Shown: in pieces, positions 19,829 to 28,281 of the stretch
Layout: the number at the start of each line of letters is the position of its first letter
How positions within the stretch are numbered: position 1 is the first letter of the stretch
Assembly: GCF_003258705.1 (NCBI RefSeq)
Contig: NZ_CP029480.1
Span: 4,898,001 to 4,962,000 of the forward strand
Direction of reading: 5' to 3'
Length of the DNA stretch: 64,000 nt
Source: Arcticibacterium luteifluviistationis
GTDB lineage: Bacteria; Bacteroidota; Bacteroidia; Cytophagales; Spirosomataceae
Program-made: the position numbers and the translations under genes
The notes under the pieces: generated by a model
Told to the model about the DNA's origin: nothing
What the model saw: the letters and a program-made list of their open reading frames with translations, nothing else
The model's database searches: none

Positions 19829-20812
19829 TTACGGTGTATTTAATTGATAATTCCAGGTTTTTGTTGTCGTAGTTTCATCCTTTATAATCTTTACTTCTAC
19901 CTCATAAGCTTCGATGGTGATTCTGCTGAGAGGTAAATTATCTTTTCTGATTAGCTGCTCTACATCTGTAATAAAGGCATTAGAGAGTGTATATCGAACC
20001 TCGCTTATGATTGGGGAACCCGACGAAAAATCGTCACGGTGAACGTTTGAAAGAATAACTGGATTTATCAGATTTCCCGAAAACATATCATCCATAATAT
20101 CTGGAAGGCTAATGTCTGTCTGCATTAAAAGCGTAATAACAATACTATTGGCTCGCGATACTCTAGGGTTTCCTGTTCCAAAAGGAGTTACTTCCAAAAT
20201 CTCGACAGTTTCGTACCACCCCATATCTGAATAGTCCTGAAATCCCGCGATTTTACTTTCACCTACAATATTTCCAAATTGAACAAATCCATCATCACCT
20301 ACTAAACTCCAATTTCCTTTTTCACCAATTCGTAAGTTACCAAGGGCACTTTCTCCCGCTGGACCTGTGGCACCTGTCGCACCCGTATCGCCTTTTAAGC
20401 CTTGAATACCCTGCGGTCCTGTATCTCCTATTGGCCCTTGGACGCCAGGTATTCCTTGCGTTCCTGTTTCGCCCTGAACACCTTGTGGCCCTGTATCACC
20501 CGTATCTCCTTTTGGTCCTTGCAAACCTGATTCGTTCCACTGATTCCCATCAAATATCCATAAACCCTCTTCTTGAGCTTCTGAATTATCGGTTTGATAA
20601 ATTATTAAACCTTTTGCTGGATTTTGTATACCAAGCCGTTGGCTAGAAGTCATACGTGGAGGCAAAAAACCCTTGGTTTTGGAGTTGACCTCCAAAATGG
20701 CACTAGAACTCAGATTGGGCTGTAAACCCGTAGAATCTATTTTTGTCCCCGAGTTTTGGGCAAAAACATTAAGGCTAACTAATGATAAAAGGAGGTATAT
20801 ATAGCTTTTCAT
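19829..20812 (-). CDS. Exported collagen-like protein with a C-terminal Hcp-like domain
   Basis: A 327-residue protein. The signal peptide ends NVFAQ. Residues about 20-95 resemble the N-terminal part of many Bacteroidota fibre proteins (GFLPPRMTSSQRLGI, GLIIYQTDNSE, GLWIFDGNQWNESG). Residues about 97-152 are some eighteen Gly-X-Y repeats rich in GDTG, GPQG and GATG, expected to form a collagen-like triple helix. The C-terminal 170 residues (FGNIVGESKIAGF, WYETVEILEV, LNSVHR-like strands, ITIEAYEVEVKII) follow the pattern of Hcp domains, including the GES motif. It heads a two-gene unit with the Hcp-like gene downstream. Confidence 0.75.
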   Translation of the reverse strand: MKSYIYLLLSLVSLNVFAQNSGTKIDSTGLQPNLSSSAILEVNSKTKGFLPPRMTSSQRLGIQNPAKGLIIYQTDNSEAQEEGLWIFDGNQWNESGLQGPKGDTGDTGPQGVQGETGTQGIPGVQGPIGDTGPQGIQGLKGDTGATGATGPAGESALGNLRIGEKGNWSLVGDDGFVQFGNIVGESKIAGFQDYSDMGWYETVEILEVTPFGTGNPRVSRANSIVITLLMQTDISLPDIMDDMFSGNLINPVILSNVHRDDFSSGSPIISEVRYTLSNAFITDVEQLIRKDNLPLSRITIEAYEVEVKIIKDETTTTKTWNYQLNTP

Positions 20813-21333
20813 GTCAAAATCACTGTGTATTAATTAGTGAAGGGCTTAATTAGCTATAATAGTACTCCTTTAAAAAAAGAGATGAAAATAAATTTATCTA
20901 GTGGTATGCACTAAAACATAGTCATTCATTGAAAATATCGGCTTTTTCCCAAAAAAAACATCATCTTCTTTTGTGATTTCAGACCTCAAGGAGATTCATA
21001 AAATTGACCAAAAACAATGTTAAATTTATGGCCGCAAAGTTGAATTATTCATTACCGTGACTTCGGCAATAAAAACCCAAAATCCTACTTCTTTTAAAAT
21101 ACTGAATCCGTAATTGAGAGAAAAGAATTTAGTTTGAAGCTACCGTAAGAGTCCACTAGTCGAACCTAATAATTTTAATTAAAAAAGGCTATCTCATCAT
21201 TTATTTTAGCTAGAACTTCGCTCCCACGGCCAAAAATTTGATTGCAAAGCCTTTCAAGACTTCACTAAAATGGCGTACATTGTTTTCAATACCTGAAAAC
21301 CGAAAAGTCTAACATGAAAAACCACTTAAAGAG
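20813..21333. other. Divergent intergenic region
   Basis: About 520 bases separate the minus-strand collagen-like gene from the plus-strand histidine kinase, so it must carry both promoters. It is AT-rich. I see no protein remnant, no strong hairpin and no exact TAnnTTTG promoter element. Confidence 0.5.
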
Positions 21334-23295
21334 ATGAGAAAAAAACCTTTGCTTTTTCTCCTGCTTAACCTCTTTTCAATTTGTTTATACGGACAAAATG
21401 AGCCTTATCAAATAAACAACATTGATTCCATTCCCATAGATACCGCCCTAGTAAAACTTGGCGATGCCATTAACCAGATGAAAGGCGAGGATGATGCCAA
21501 AATAAAGGAAGATTTATGGCTTACTTTAAAACGAGCAAAAGCCACCAAAAAGCCATTAATAATAGCTAAAACCTATAAAGAACTAGCAAATTGGCATTTC
21601 TTAAGCATTAGTTCCGAAAATAACGACTCCATATATTATTACGACAATCAGGCCTTACAACTGTTTCTGCAAACAGATGAGAAAGAACTCATTAGTGATG
21701 CATACAAAACTGTGGGTTTTGACCTAAACCTTATGCAGCGTTATGCTGGTGCCGAAGCTCAATTTTTTAAAGGTTTGGAAGTTGCTAAAGCTATTAACTA
21801 TCAAAAAGTCATAAATTCAATCCATGCGTCTTTGGCAGGTCTTTATTCTAGTACAAAGGATTATGATTCTGCACTAAAATATAGCCTAATGGTGGTGGAT
21901 GCCTATGAAAAAGAAGAAAATACGCATCCATTAATCAGGGCCATGCTTACCTTAAGTGGTACTTATGTTAAGATGGAGCAGCCAAAAAAAGCACTAGAAA
22001 CGGTCAATAAAGCATTAGCCTTAGTGCCGAAATTACCGGAAGAATACAGAAACACGGAAACCTTCAATGTAAGGGCATGGCGTGCCCAAGCTTACCGAGC
22101 ATTAAAACAATACGACAAAGCTTTAATAGATTATAAGTACTCTTGGAAAGGAATGCAAGAGGAATACGGCGAAGAAAATGCAAATGGCTGGAAAGGTGGA
22201 ATAGGCTGTGTCTATTATTTGCAAGGTAAACATAGTGAGGCTATTCCTTATTTAAAAGATTATATAGACCATTTAAAAGGCAAAAAAGTCTATAACTCCA
22301 GCGAACTAAAAGACCACTACCTTTATTTGGCAGAATCATATAAAATACTTAAACAACCCGACTTAGCCTTTAAGTACCTATCAGAAGGAAAAGATATTTC
22401 AATCAATACCTTACAGCAAGAAAACGATGCATTAAAAAGTGAACTACGTGTAAAATACGACACCGAACAAAAAGAAGAGACCATTTCATCCCAATCTGAA
22501 TTGATAACACAGCAGAAAAAAAATCAATTGTTAAGTTACATTGTCGGCGGCTTGATGGTTTTGCTTTTAAGCGGCCTATTCTTTACTTATCGTAAAAACA
22601 AAAAGAAAAACCTTCAGCTGGAAGAGCTAAATGAAAACTTAAAAGCCACTAATATTCAGTTAGACAAACGCCACAAAGAGAATGAGCTACTGTTAAAAGA
22701 AATACACCATCGCGTTAAAAATAACTTGGAGATAGTATCAGGACTTTTAGAACTGCAGTCGTCTCAAATAGACGACCCTTCCGTACAAGCAGCCATGCTT
22801 TCTAGTCAAAATAGGGTGCATTCTATGGGAATCATCCACCAAAAACTATATCAAAGCGAACATCTTACATCTATAGAAATGCGTGATTACTTCGTGAATT
22901 TGGGAGAAAACATCATGAACTCTTTTAGCACGGATGGTAAAGTAAAAATAGAATGTGACATGCCTGAACTAGTGTTAGATGTAGACACAGCCATATCTGT
23001 AGGGCTAATTGCTAATGAACTACTTACAAATGCCTTCAAATATGCTTTTGAGGGGAAAGACAAGGGTAAAATTGAGATTACCATGAAATCTAATGGCCCT
23101 AATGACGACAACCTAGAATTAAATATTACAGATGACGGAATAGGGAAAAACGCTGACAGTCCTGCAAAAGGGACAGGCTTTGGCACCATGCTCATAGACC
23201 TCCTCACTAAACAATTAAACGGAACTATCTCTTATAAAAACGAAAACGGAACTAAGGTTTTATTAACTTTTGTCAAAGCCAAAAACCTAGCATGA
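21334..23295 (+). CDS. TPR-containing membrane sensor histidine kinase (HisKA_2 type)
   Basis: A 653-residue sensor. A signal peptide (ending CLYGQ) leads into about 350 periplasmic residues of TPR repeats, then a coiled stretch, one membrane segment at about 399-420 and a cytoplasmic kinase. The dimerisation box is LLKEIHHRVKNNLEIVSGLL with the phospho-acceptor at His458 or His459; the ATPase part shows ANELLTNAFKYAF, DDGIGKN and GTGFGTMLIDLL. It would pass phosphate to the LytTR response regulator whose ATG overlaps its stop codon. The signal it senses is unknown. Confidence 0.92.
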   Translation: MRKKPLLFLLLNLFSICLYGQNEPYQINNIDSIPIDTALVKLGDAINQMKGEDDAKIKEDLWLTLKRAKATKKPLIIAKTYKELANWHFLSISSENNDSIYYYDNQALQLFLQTDEKELISDAYKTVGFDLNLMQRYAGAEAQFFKGLEVAKAINYQKVINSIHASLAGLYSSTKDYDSALKYSLMVVDAYEKEENTHPLIRAMLTLSGTYVKMEQPKKALETVNKALALVPKLPEEYRNTETFNVRAWRAQAYRALKQYDKALIDYKYSWKGMQEEYGEENANGWKGGIGCVYYLQGKHSEAIPYLKDYIDHLKGKKVYNSSELKDHYLYLAESYKILKQPDLAFKYLSEGKDISINTLQQENDALKSELRVKYDTEQKEETISSQSELITQQKKNQLLSYIVGGLMVLLLSGLFFTYRKNKKKNLQLEELNENLKATNIQLDKRHKENELLLKEIHHRVKNNLEIVSGLLELQSSQIDDPSVQAAMLSSQNRVHSMGIIHQKLYQSEHLTSIEMRDYFVNLGENIMNSFSTDGKVKIECDMPELVLDVDTAISVGLIANELLTNAFKYAFEGKDKGKIEITMKSNGPNDDNLELNITDDGIGKNADSPAKGTGFGTMLIDLLTKQLNGTISYKNENGTKVLLTFVKAKNLA

Positions 23296-24068
23296 TAAAC
23301 CCTATAACAATACTGGTGGTAGAAGACGAAATGATTATCGCCGCCAAAATATCGCTAAGACTTACCAACCTTGGTTATGAGGTGACTGGCATAGTACCTC
23401 GTGGTGAAGAAGCACTTTTACACATAGAACAAAATGCACCAGATATTGTCTTGCTAGACATTAACCTTAAAGGAAGCATTGACGGCATTGATACTGCCAC
23501 ACAAATTATCAAAAGTGGCAATCAATGTGTAATTATCTATTTGACAGCCAATAATGACGAAGCTACTTTCAATAGGGCCAAAACTACTCGCCCTTTTGCA
23601 TTTTTATCAAAACCCATTAAGCCTGTAGAACTCCAAAGAACGCTGGAACTATGTGTGGAACGGATTCTGAAGAAAAGGGAAATAGAAGAAGCCGAAGATA
23701 CTTCGACGCAAGAATCATCGCCTAGTGAAGAGGTACAAGCTGATGGAGAATTCTTATCCGACAGAATTTTTGTGAAGCACAAAGACAAGATGGTGAAAAT
23801 ATTCGTCAGTGATATTTTGTACATAGCCGCAGAACGCAGCTATTGTCAGATTTTCACAAAAAAGGATGAGTACTTACTTTCTGTTCCACTTAAAAACGTG
23901 GAAGACAAGCTTTTAAAAGCTCAGTTTATGAGAATACACAGGTCTTACCTCGTGAATATTAAAGAGATAGACGAAATGACCGACAGCCATGTTTATATAG
24001 GTAAACGTGCAATACCAATTAATTCAAGTGCCAAAGAAGATTTATTTAAACGATTACAGCGAGTGTAA
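23292..24068 (+). CDS. LytTR-family response regulator
   Basis: A 258-residue regulator. The receiver domain (about 5-125) has the acidic pair ED at 11-12, the phospho-acceptor Asp56 in IVLLDINLKG, a T at YLTAN and the lysine in FLSKPIKP. An acidic linker precedes the LytTR DNA-binding domain (about 158-256; FVKHKDKMVKIFVSDILYIA, FMRIHRSYLVNIKEID). Its start overlaps the kinase stop by four bases (ATGA), so the pair is coupled. Targets are unknown; the solo LytTR and surface genes just downstream are the obvious candidates. Confidence 0.94.
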   Translation: MINPITILVVEDEMIIAAKISLRLTNLGYEVTGIVPRGEEALLHIEQNAPDIVLLDINLKGSIDGIDTATQIIKSGNQCVIIYLTANNDEATFNRAKTTRPFAFLSKPIKPVELQRTLELCVERILKKREIEEAEDTSTQESSPSEEVQADGEFLSDRIFVKHKDKMVKIFVSDILYIAAERSYCQIFTKKDEYLLSVPLKNVEDKLLKAQFMRIHRSYLVNIKEIDEMTDSHVYIGKRAIPINSSAKEDLFKRLQRV

Positions 24069-24210
24069 TTAACTCAAAACACATATTCTTCAAAAACTTC
24101 GGAAAGTGAAAAGAGCTTTTCGGAAGATAAATGGCAGCACTGGGGAAGTAGAACCATAAGGTTATTAGGTTTAGATACATATTTATGTCTAATTTCTAAA
24201 CTCTGTAGCC

Positions 24211-24540
24211 ATGAAAGCAAATATTCACCTAGGAGCCAGAACAAGTGCTTCAAGCCATGAAATCATTAAACTTGAAGCCCAAGACAATTATACCTTAGTT
24301 CACTTTATTGATGGACGAAAGCTACTCTCATCTACCACACTTGGCACCTTAGAAAAGCGACTTCAACCTTTTCGTTTTTTTAGAACAAACCGCTCTACGG
24401 TCATTAACCTCGACTATCTCGACTTCTTCACTGTACATTATTTTACAGGAAATACCTTAAAAACTAGCAAGAAAAATCCCAAAGACATATATCTGTCTCG
24501 TAGACGCGAGGCGGCTTTTGCTGCTTGTGTGAATGCTTAA
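24211..24540 (+). CDS. Solo LytTR DNA-binding protein
   Basis: A 109-residue protein that is nothing but a LytTR domain (IIKLEAQDNYTLVHFIDGRK, FFRTNRSTVINLDYLDFF, IYLSRRREAAFAA). Without a receiver domain it cannot be phosphorylated in the usual way. It lies 142 bases after the response regulator and 22 bases before the ATG of a large surface protein, and the same pairing is seen in decayed form at 11512-13232. It probably regulates the surface gene next to it, which is inference. Confidence 0.88.
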   Translation: MKANIHLGARTSASSHEIIKLEAQDNYTLVHFIDGRKLLSSTTLGTLEKRLQPFRFFRTNRSTVINLDYLDFFTVHYFTGNTLKTSKKNPKDIYLSRRREAAFAACVNA

Positions 24541-24562
24541 ATCCTATAAAAAATCAATTATT

Positions 24563-27109
24563 ATGAAAACATTTTCGACCTCTATTTATTCTTTATTATT
24601 CGTTCTATCTTATACTTTAACCTTCGGCCAATGGAAGACAAACACCGTGGGAGGCAACAGTGGTGATGCTTACTACGTAAATGGCAAAATTAAAGTGACT
24701 AGCTCAGGAGGTAGCGTAGGTGGAGATAATAACTATCAAGGTATTGTGGTCAATCATAATAATTTTTATACTGCAGCAGCAACTATCAATTCGGCATTTA
24801 GTACAGTACCTACTGCAAATTTATTTAAAGCTCAGGCAGGTGTACCAGTTAACATAACACTTGAAATTCTACATAAATTTGTTCAAGAAGGAGGTAACCT
24901 CCCTCCAACTACTCACCAGGTATTTATTAATTATTTTACCGATGATAATTGGGGAGCTGGGGATGATTGGTACGGCGGAACCATCAAGAGCTCGATAGGT
25001 AAAAATGAGCAAGCCTATCTATATGACCAAAACATTAATCTTACAAAAAACAGTCAGTACGTTCATACTTATGAAGAACCAGCATTTAACGGACTAGGCA
25101 GAAAAAGTACTTTTACGGGTACGTATACTTTCCCCGTAGGTAGAACCAGAGGATGGATAGTTATAGGCTTTAGAGAGAAAAGTTATACGAACTATAACGT
25201 AAGCAGTCATAATAATTTTGTAATACTTCCATTTGTAGTAGAAGGACCAATGGAAACCCAGGTAGACTCATTAGGAGTAACTACAGAACCGCAAGTACCC
25301 TATATGGTAGTTCATAATCCTCCGGGAGATGGAAGCTCTACCACAGTTACCAATACTGGAACAAAGTGCAGGAGTTTTGAAGAAACTTTTTCAAAAGACC
25401 AGTCAAATACAATTTCAGGAAGTATCAAACTTGGTTATAAGGGCTCTGTAGGATTTATTTCTACCATTGATATTGAGGCATATGTTGAATTTTCTGGTAG
25501 CGGCACCCAAGGTAGTTTTACCACAAAGAATAGTTCTAATCAAAGCTGTATGACTGTCGGAACCTCACTCACAGCTTCTAGTGGAGGCGGCAAAGGTGCT
25601 CAGAATAATGATCTCTTTGTAGGATACGGTATAGACCTTGCCTATGGTGTAGGAAGAGCAGTAAAAATCATAGATGGCAATAGCACCAAAGTCGATACTT
25701 CACTAATATACAGACCATTACCAGAAACCAAGAAAATTTTCTTCAAAAGTAAGAGTGCAATTCTGGCAGATATTATCCATCAACAATCTATTATTGACGA
25801 CGAAAATCGCCCCATAAAAGACAGAGCATCAGCACAGTATCAAATTAACGTTTGGAGCCAAGTTTTGGCAAACAATGATGCTAACATAGCGGCTGCGTCC
25901 AGTCAAACTGGTGAGAATCAAGAATTTAGCGGTAACGATAGTCCATTAACATTTAATTCTACAATAGATTATTCAACATCACAATCTATTCAAGTAGAAC
26001 ATTATATTTCCTCTGAAGTAGGTATTCAAGGGGTAGTAAATATAGGTGGCTCGGGTTTCAGCCTTGGAGCTAAATTTGCTAGTAACAAGAATTTTGGAAA
26101 TATTCAGTCTTCATCGGGAGGACAATCACAAAATATTTCCATAACTCTTGACGACAACGACCCACTTGACAACTTCGACTTGAAAGTAGTCAAAGACCCC
26201 GTTTACGGAACACCAATTTTCATAATAAAGCCTGCACTTACACGTAGTTCATGTCCTTACGAAGAGGGTTATGCCATTGACCAGCCAAGGCTAGAAATTG
26301 TAGGTCAAACTGGAGATACAATTAACCTAAATAATACAACCATTGGAACGCCAGGAACCTTTCAAGTGAAATTTTGCAATGATAGTAACTATGACAGAAC
26401 CTATAGATTTGGGTTTGTTTCACAATCAAACCTTGGTGATTTATCCCTTTCTGCAGCCGGAAATGTGGGTAATCAAACTAGTCCATTTTTTGTAGAAAAA
26501 AACTCTTGTACCATTCAAAACTATGATGTGAATATTGCTCGAAAATTTTCAACCAGCCCAACAGAATTTACAGCTCTAAAGTTTGTTTTGACAGACAATT
26601 GTAACAATAATATTGGCGATATAAGCTCCGCCATTTTTGCCAACCTTGATTTTGCAATTCCTTCACCTCCTACAAATGTCTCTGTTTCACCGAACGAACT
26701 GTGTACGCAAGAACCCATTACTTTGACGGCAAATTGTCAACCTACTTATACTCCAACTTGGTATAGCTTACCTACTGGAGGGGCCGTTTTGGCACTTGGT
26801 ACTTCTGTAACTTTAAATCCAACCTCTAACATAACTTATTACGTTGGATGTCAGAATACTGACTACAATCGAGCAAGAGTAGCTACAAAACCTATTCTTT
26901 TTGCAACACCAATGAATAGTCTCAATCTCTCTTCCGACTTTTCTGCTAACTCCCTCCAAATAGCCAACACTACCCTCACAGCAAGCAATAAAATAATTGA
27001 CCCCGCAAGAGTGAAATACAAAGCAGCCAATTCATTGACATTCAACCCAGGCTTTGAGGCCAAAGCCGGTAGTACTTTTGAGGCCGAAATTGGCGGTTGT
27101 GTTGATTAA
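24563..27109 (+). CDS. Large exported surface protein with Ig-like and 3-coathanger domains
   Basis: An 848-residue protein. The ATG at 24563 is chosen because it opens a clean signal peptide (ending TLTFGQ); an upstream in-frame ATG at 24533 would overlap the LytTR gene. Residues up to about 700 are beta-rich and not recognised. They hold two Ser/Thr/Gly-rich amphipathic stretches (SIKLGYKGSVGFISTIDIEA and SVQ-like IQVEHYISSEVGIQGVVNIG) that could be membrane-inserting hairpins. An Ig-like domain (about 707-776, TLTANCQPTYTPTWYSLPTG) and a C-terminal 3-coathanger domain (785-848, NKIIDPARVKYKA, FNPGFEAKAGSTFEAEIGGC) follow. The latter is thought to help surface sorting in Bacteroidota. Confidence 0.8.
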   Translation: MKTFSTSIYSLLFVLSYTLTFGQWKTNTVGGNSGDAYYVNGKIKVTSSGGSVGGDNNYQGIVVNHNNFYTAAATINSAFSTVPTANLFKAQAGVPVNITLEILHKFVQEGGNLPPTTHQVFINYFTDDNWGAGDDWYGGTIKSSIGKNEQAYLYDQNINLTKNSQYVHTYEEPAFNGLGRKSTFTGTYTFPVGRTRGWIVIGFREKSYTNYNVSSHNNFVILPFVVEGPMETQVDSLGVTTEPQVPYMVVHNPPGDGSSTTVTNTGTKCRSFEETFSKDQSNTISGSIKLGYKGSVGFISTIDIEAYVEFSGSGTQGSFTTKNSSNQSCMTVGTSLTASSGGGKGAQNNDLFVGYGIDLAYGVGRAVKIIDGNSTKVDTSLIYRPLPETKKIFFKSKSAILADIIHQQSIIDDENRPIKDRASAQYQINVWSQVLANNDANIAAASSQTGENQEFSGNDSPLTFNSTIDYSTSQSIQVEHYISSEVGIQGVVNIGGSGFSLGAKFASNKNFGNIQSSSGGQSQNISITLDDNDPLDNFDLKVVKDPVYGTPIFIIKPALTRSSCPYEEGYAIDQPRLEIVGQTGDTINLNNTTIGTPGTFQVKFCNDSNYDRTYRFGFVSQSNLGDLSLSAAGNVGNQTSPFFVEKNSCTIQNYDVNIARKFSTSPTEFTALKFVLTDNCNNNIGDISSAIFANLDFAIPSPPTNVSVSPNELCTQEPITLTANCQPTYTPTWYSLPTGGAVLALGTSVTLNPTSNITYYVGCQNTDYNRARVATKPILFATPMNSLNLSSDFSANSLQIANTTLTASNKIIDPARVKYKAANSLTFNPGFEAKAGSTFEAEIGGCVD

Positions 27110-27151
27110 GCTTAAATTACTGTCCTTAATTACTTTAAACGCTAATTTGCT

Positions 27152-28264
27152 ATGAAAAAACTATACGTATTTCTTATTTCATTAATCTCAATATCCGCTA
27201 CTGGCCAAATCTCAAGCAATGGCACTACCGACGGCTCCATCATAATCACCCCGAAAGGTATACAAGGAAGTTCAAATGCAGGTTTGGGGAGGTCGAGCAT
27301 GGCGGTTGGGTCCAATGCCCTTAGAAATAACACTTCTGCGGCGTACGACAATACCGCTATTGGAGATTCTTCCCTTTTTTCAAATACTACGGGTTTCCAG
27401 AATACTGCCTTAGGCTCATTAACGCTTCAAAATAACACTACAGGTGTTACAAATACAGCGATAGGAAATTATGTCTTATATTCTAACCAAACTGGTACGC
27501 ACAATTCTGGAACAGGGAATTTGGCACTCTATGCTAATACTACTGGGATTCGAAATACCGCATTGGGTAATGCTACCCTATTCAGAAGCATTGATAAAGA
27601 CTATAGTACTGCGGTAGGTAACTTTGCCCTCTATTATTCAAATGCTGAAGGGAACACAGCAACAGGGGCTTTTGCGTTAAGAAATGTAACCACTGGAACT
27701 TATAATACTGCCAATGGTGTAAATGCAGGATTAAGCTTGCTCACCGGAGGATCTAACACCTTTTTGGGCTATGGATCTGACGTTACTACTAATGCTATTT
27801 CTCACTCCGTGGCAATAGGTGCAAATGCTAAAGTTAATGCCAGTTTTAAAGTTAGAATAGGCGATGAAAATATTTCAGTCATAGAAGGCCAAGTAGCATG
27901 GAGTAATCCGTCTGACAGACGTTTAAAAGAAAGTATCCTTTATACCAGTCGCTTAGGCTTAGACTTTATAAATGGGCTAAAAACCGTTACATATAACTAC
28001 ATCTCAGATAAAAACAAAATCCGTTACGATGGTTTCATAGCTCAAGATATTGAAAAACTAATGTCAGAATTGGCAGTGCCGTTTAGCGGTTTGAAAAGGT
28101 CTGACGATGGCATGCTTTCGCTTGCATACTCTGACTTTGTAATGCCGCTTGTCAATGCAATTCAGGAACAACAGAAGGAAATAGAAGCATTGAAAGCCGA
28201 ACTAGCGGAGACAAACGAGTTGAAATACAGGCTAGAGCAATTAGAAGCTAAGCTGTTGAATTGA
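27152..28264 (+). CDS. Exported YadA-head-like repeat protein with S74 intramolecular chaperone domain
   Basis: A 370-residue protein with a signal peptide ending SATGQ. Residues about 50-225 are repeats of the NTAIGxxxLxxNTTG kind, as in YadA/Hia trimeric adhesin heads. From about 250 comes an S74 (endosialidase-type) chaperone domain with the signature PSDRRLKESI (Ser254, Lys259) and DGFIAQDIEK, then a coiled coil (EQQKEIEALKAELAE) to the end. In phage tail fibres this domain drives trimer folding and then cuts itself off at the serine. Here it is attached to an exported bacterial protein. It starts 42 bases after the surface protein gene and nearly abuts the M43 gene. Confidence 0.85.
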   Translation: MKKLYVFLISLISISATGQISSNGTTDGSIIITPKGIQGSSNAGLGRSSMAVGSNALRNNTSAAYDNTAIGDSSLFSNTTGFQNTALGSLTLQNNTTGVTNTAIGNYVLYSNQTGTHNSGTGNLALYANTTGIRNTALGNATLFRSIDKDYSTAVGNFALYYSNAEGNTATGAFALRNVTTGTYNTANGVNAGLSLLTGGSNTFLGYGSDVTTNAISHSVAIGANAKVNASFKVRIGDENISVIEGQVAWSNPSDRRLKESILYTSRLGLDFINGLKTVTYNYISDKNKIRYDGFIAQDIEKLMSELAVPFSGLKRSDDGMLSLAYSDFVMPLVNAIQEQQKEIEALKAELAETNELKYRLEQLEAKLLN

Positions 28265-28281
28265 TTTTAACTCAAAGACAT

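Noticed and set aside
20360-20520. Regular short repeats that might be a CRISPR or tandem DNA repeat
   Set aside because: They are the Gly-X-Y codons of the collagen-like protein, without constant repeat and spacer lengths.
19288-20812. A working type VI secretion locus
   Set aside because: No sheath, baseplate, VgrG or ClpV genes are near, and both Hcp-like proteins have Sec signals.
24533-24562. An ATG ten codons upstream of the 848-residue protein's start
   Set aside because: It lies in the end of the LytTR gene and would bury the signal peptide. The ATG at 24563 is better.
27350-27700. Repeated AATAC/ACTGG-like units that could be a tandem DNA repeat
   Set aside because: They encode the NTAIG-type protein repeats of the YadA-head-like gene and vary at the DNA level.
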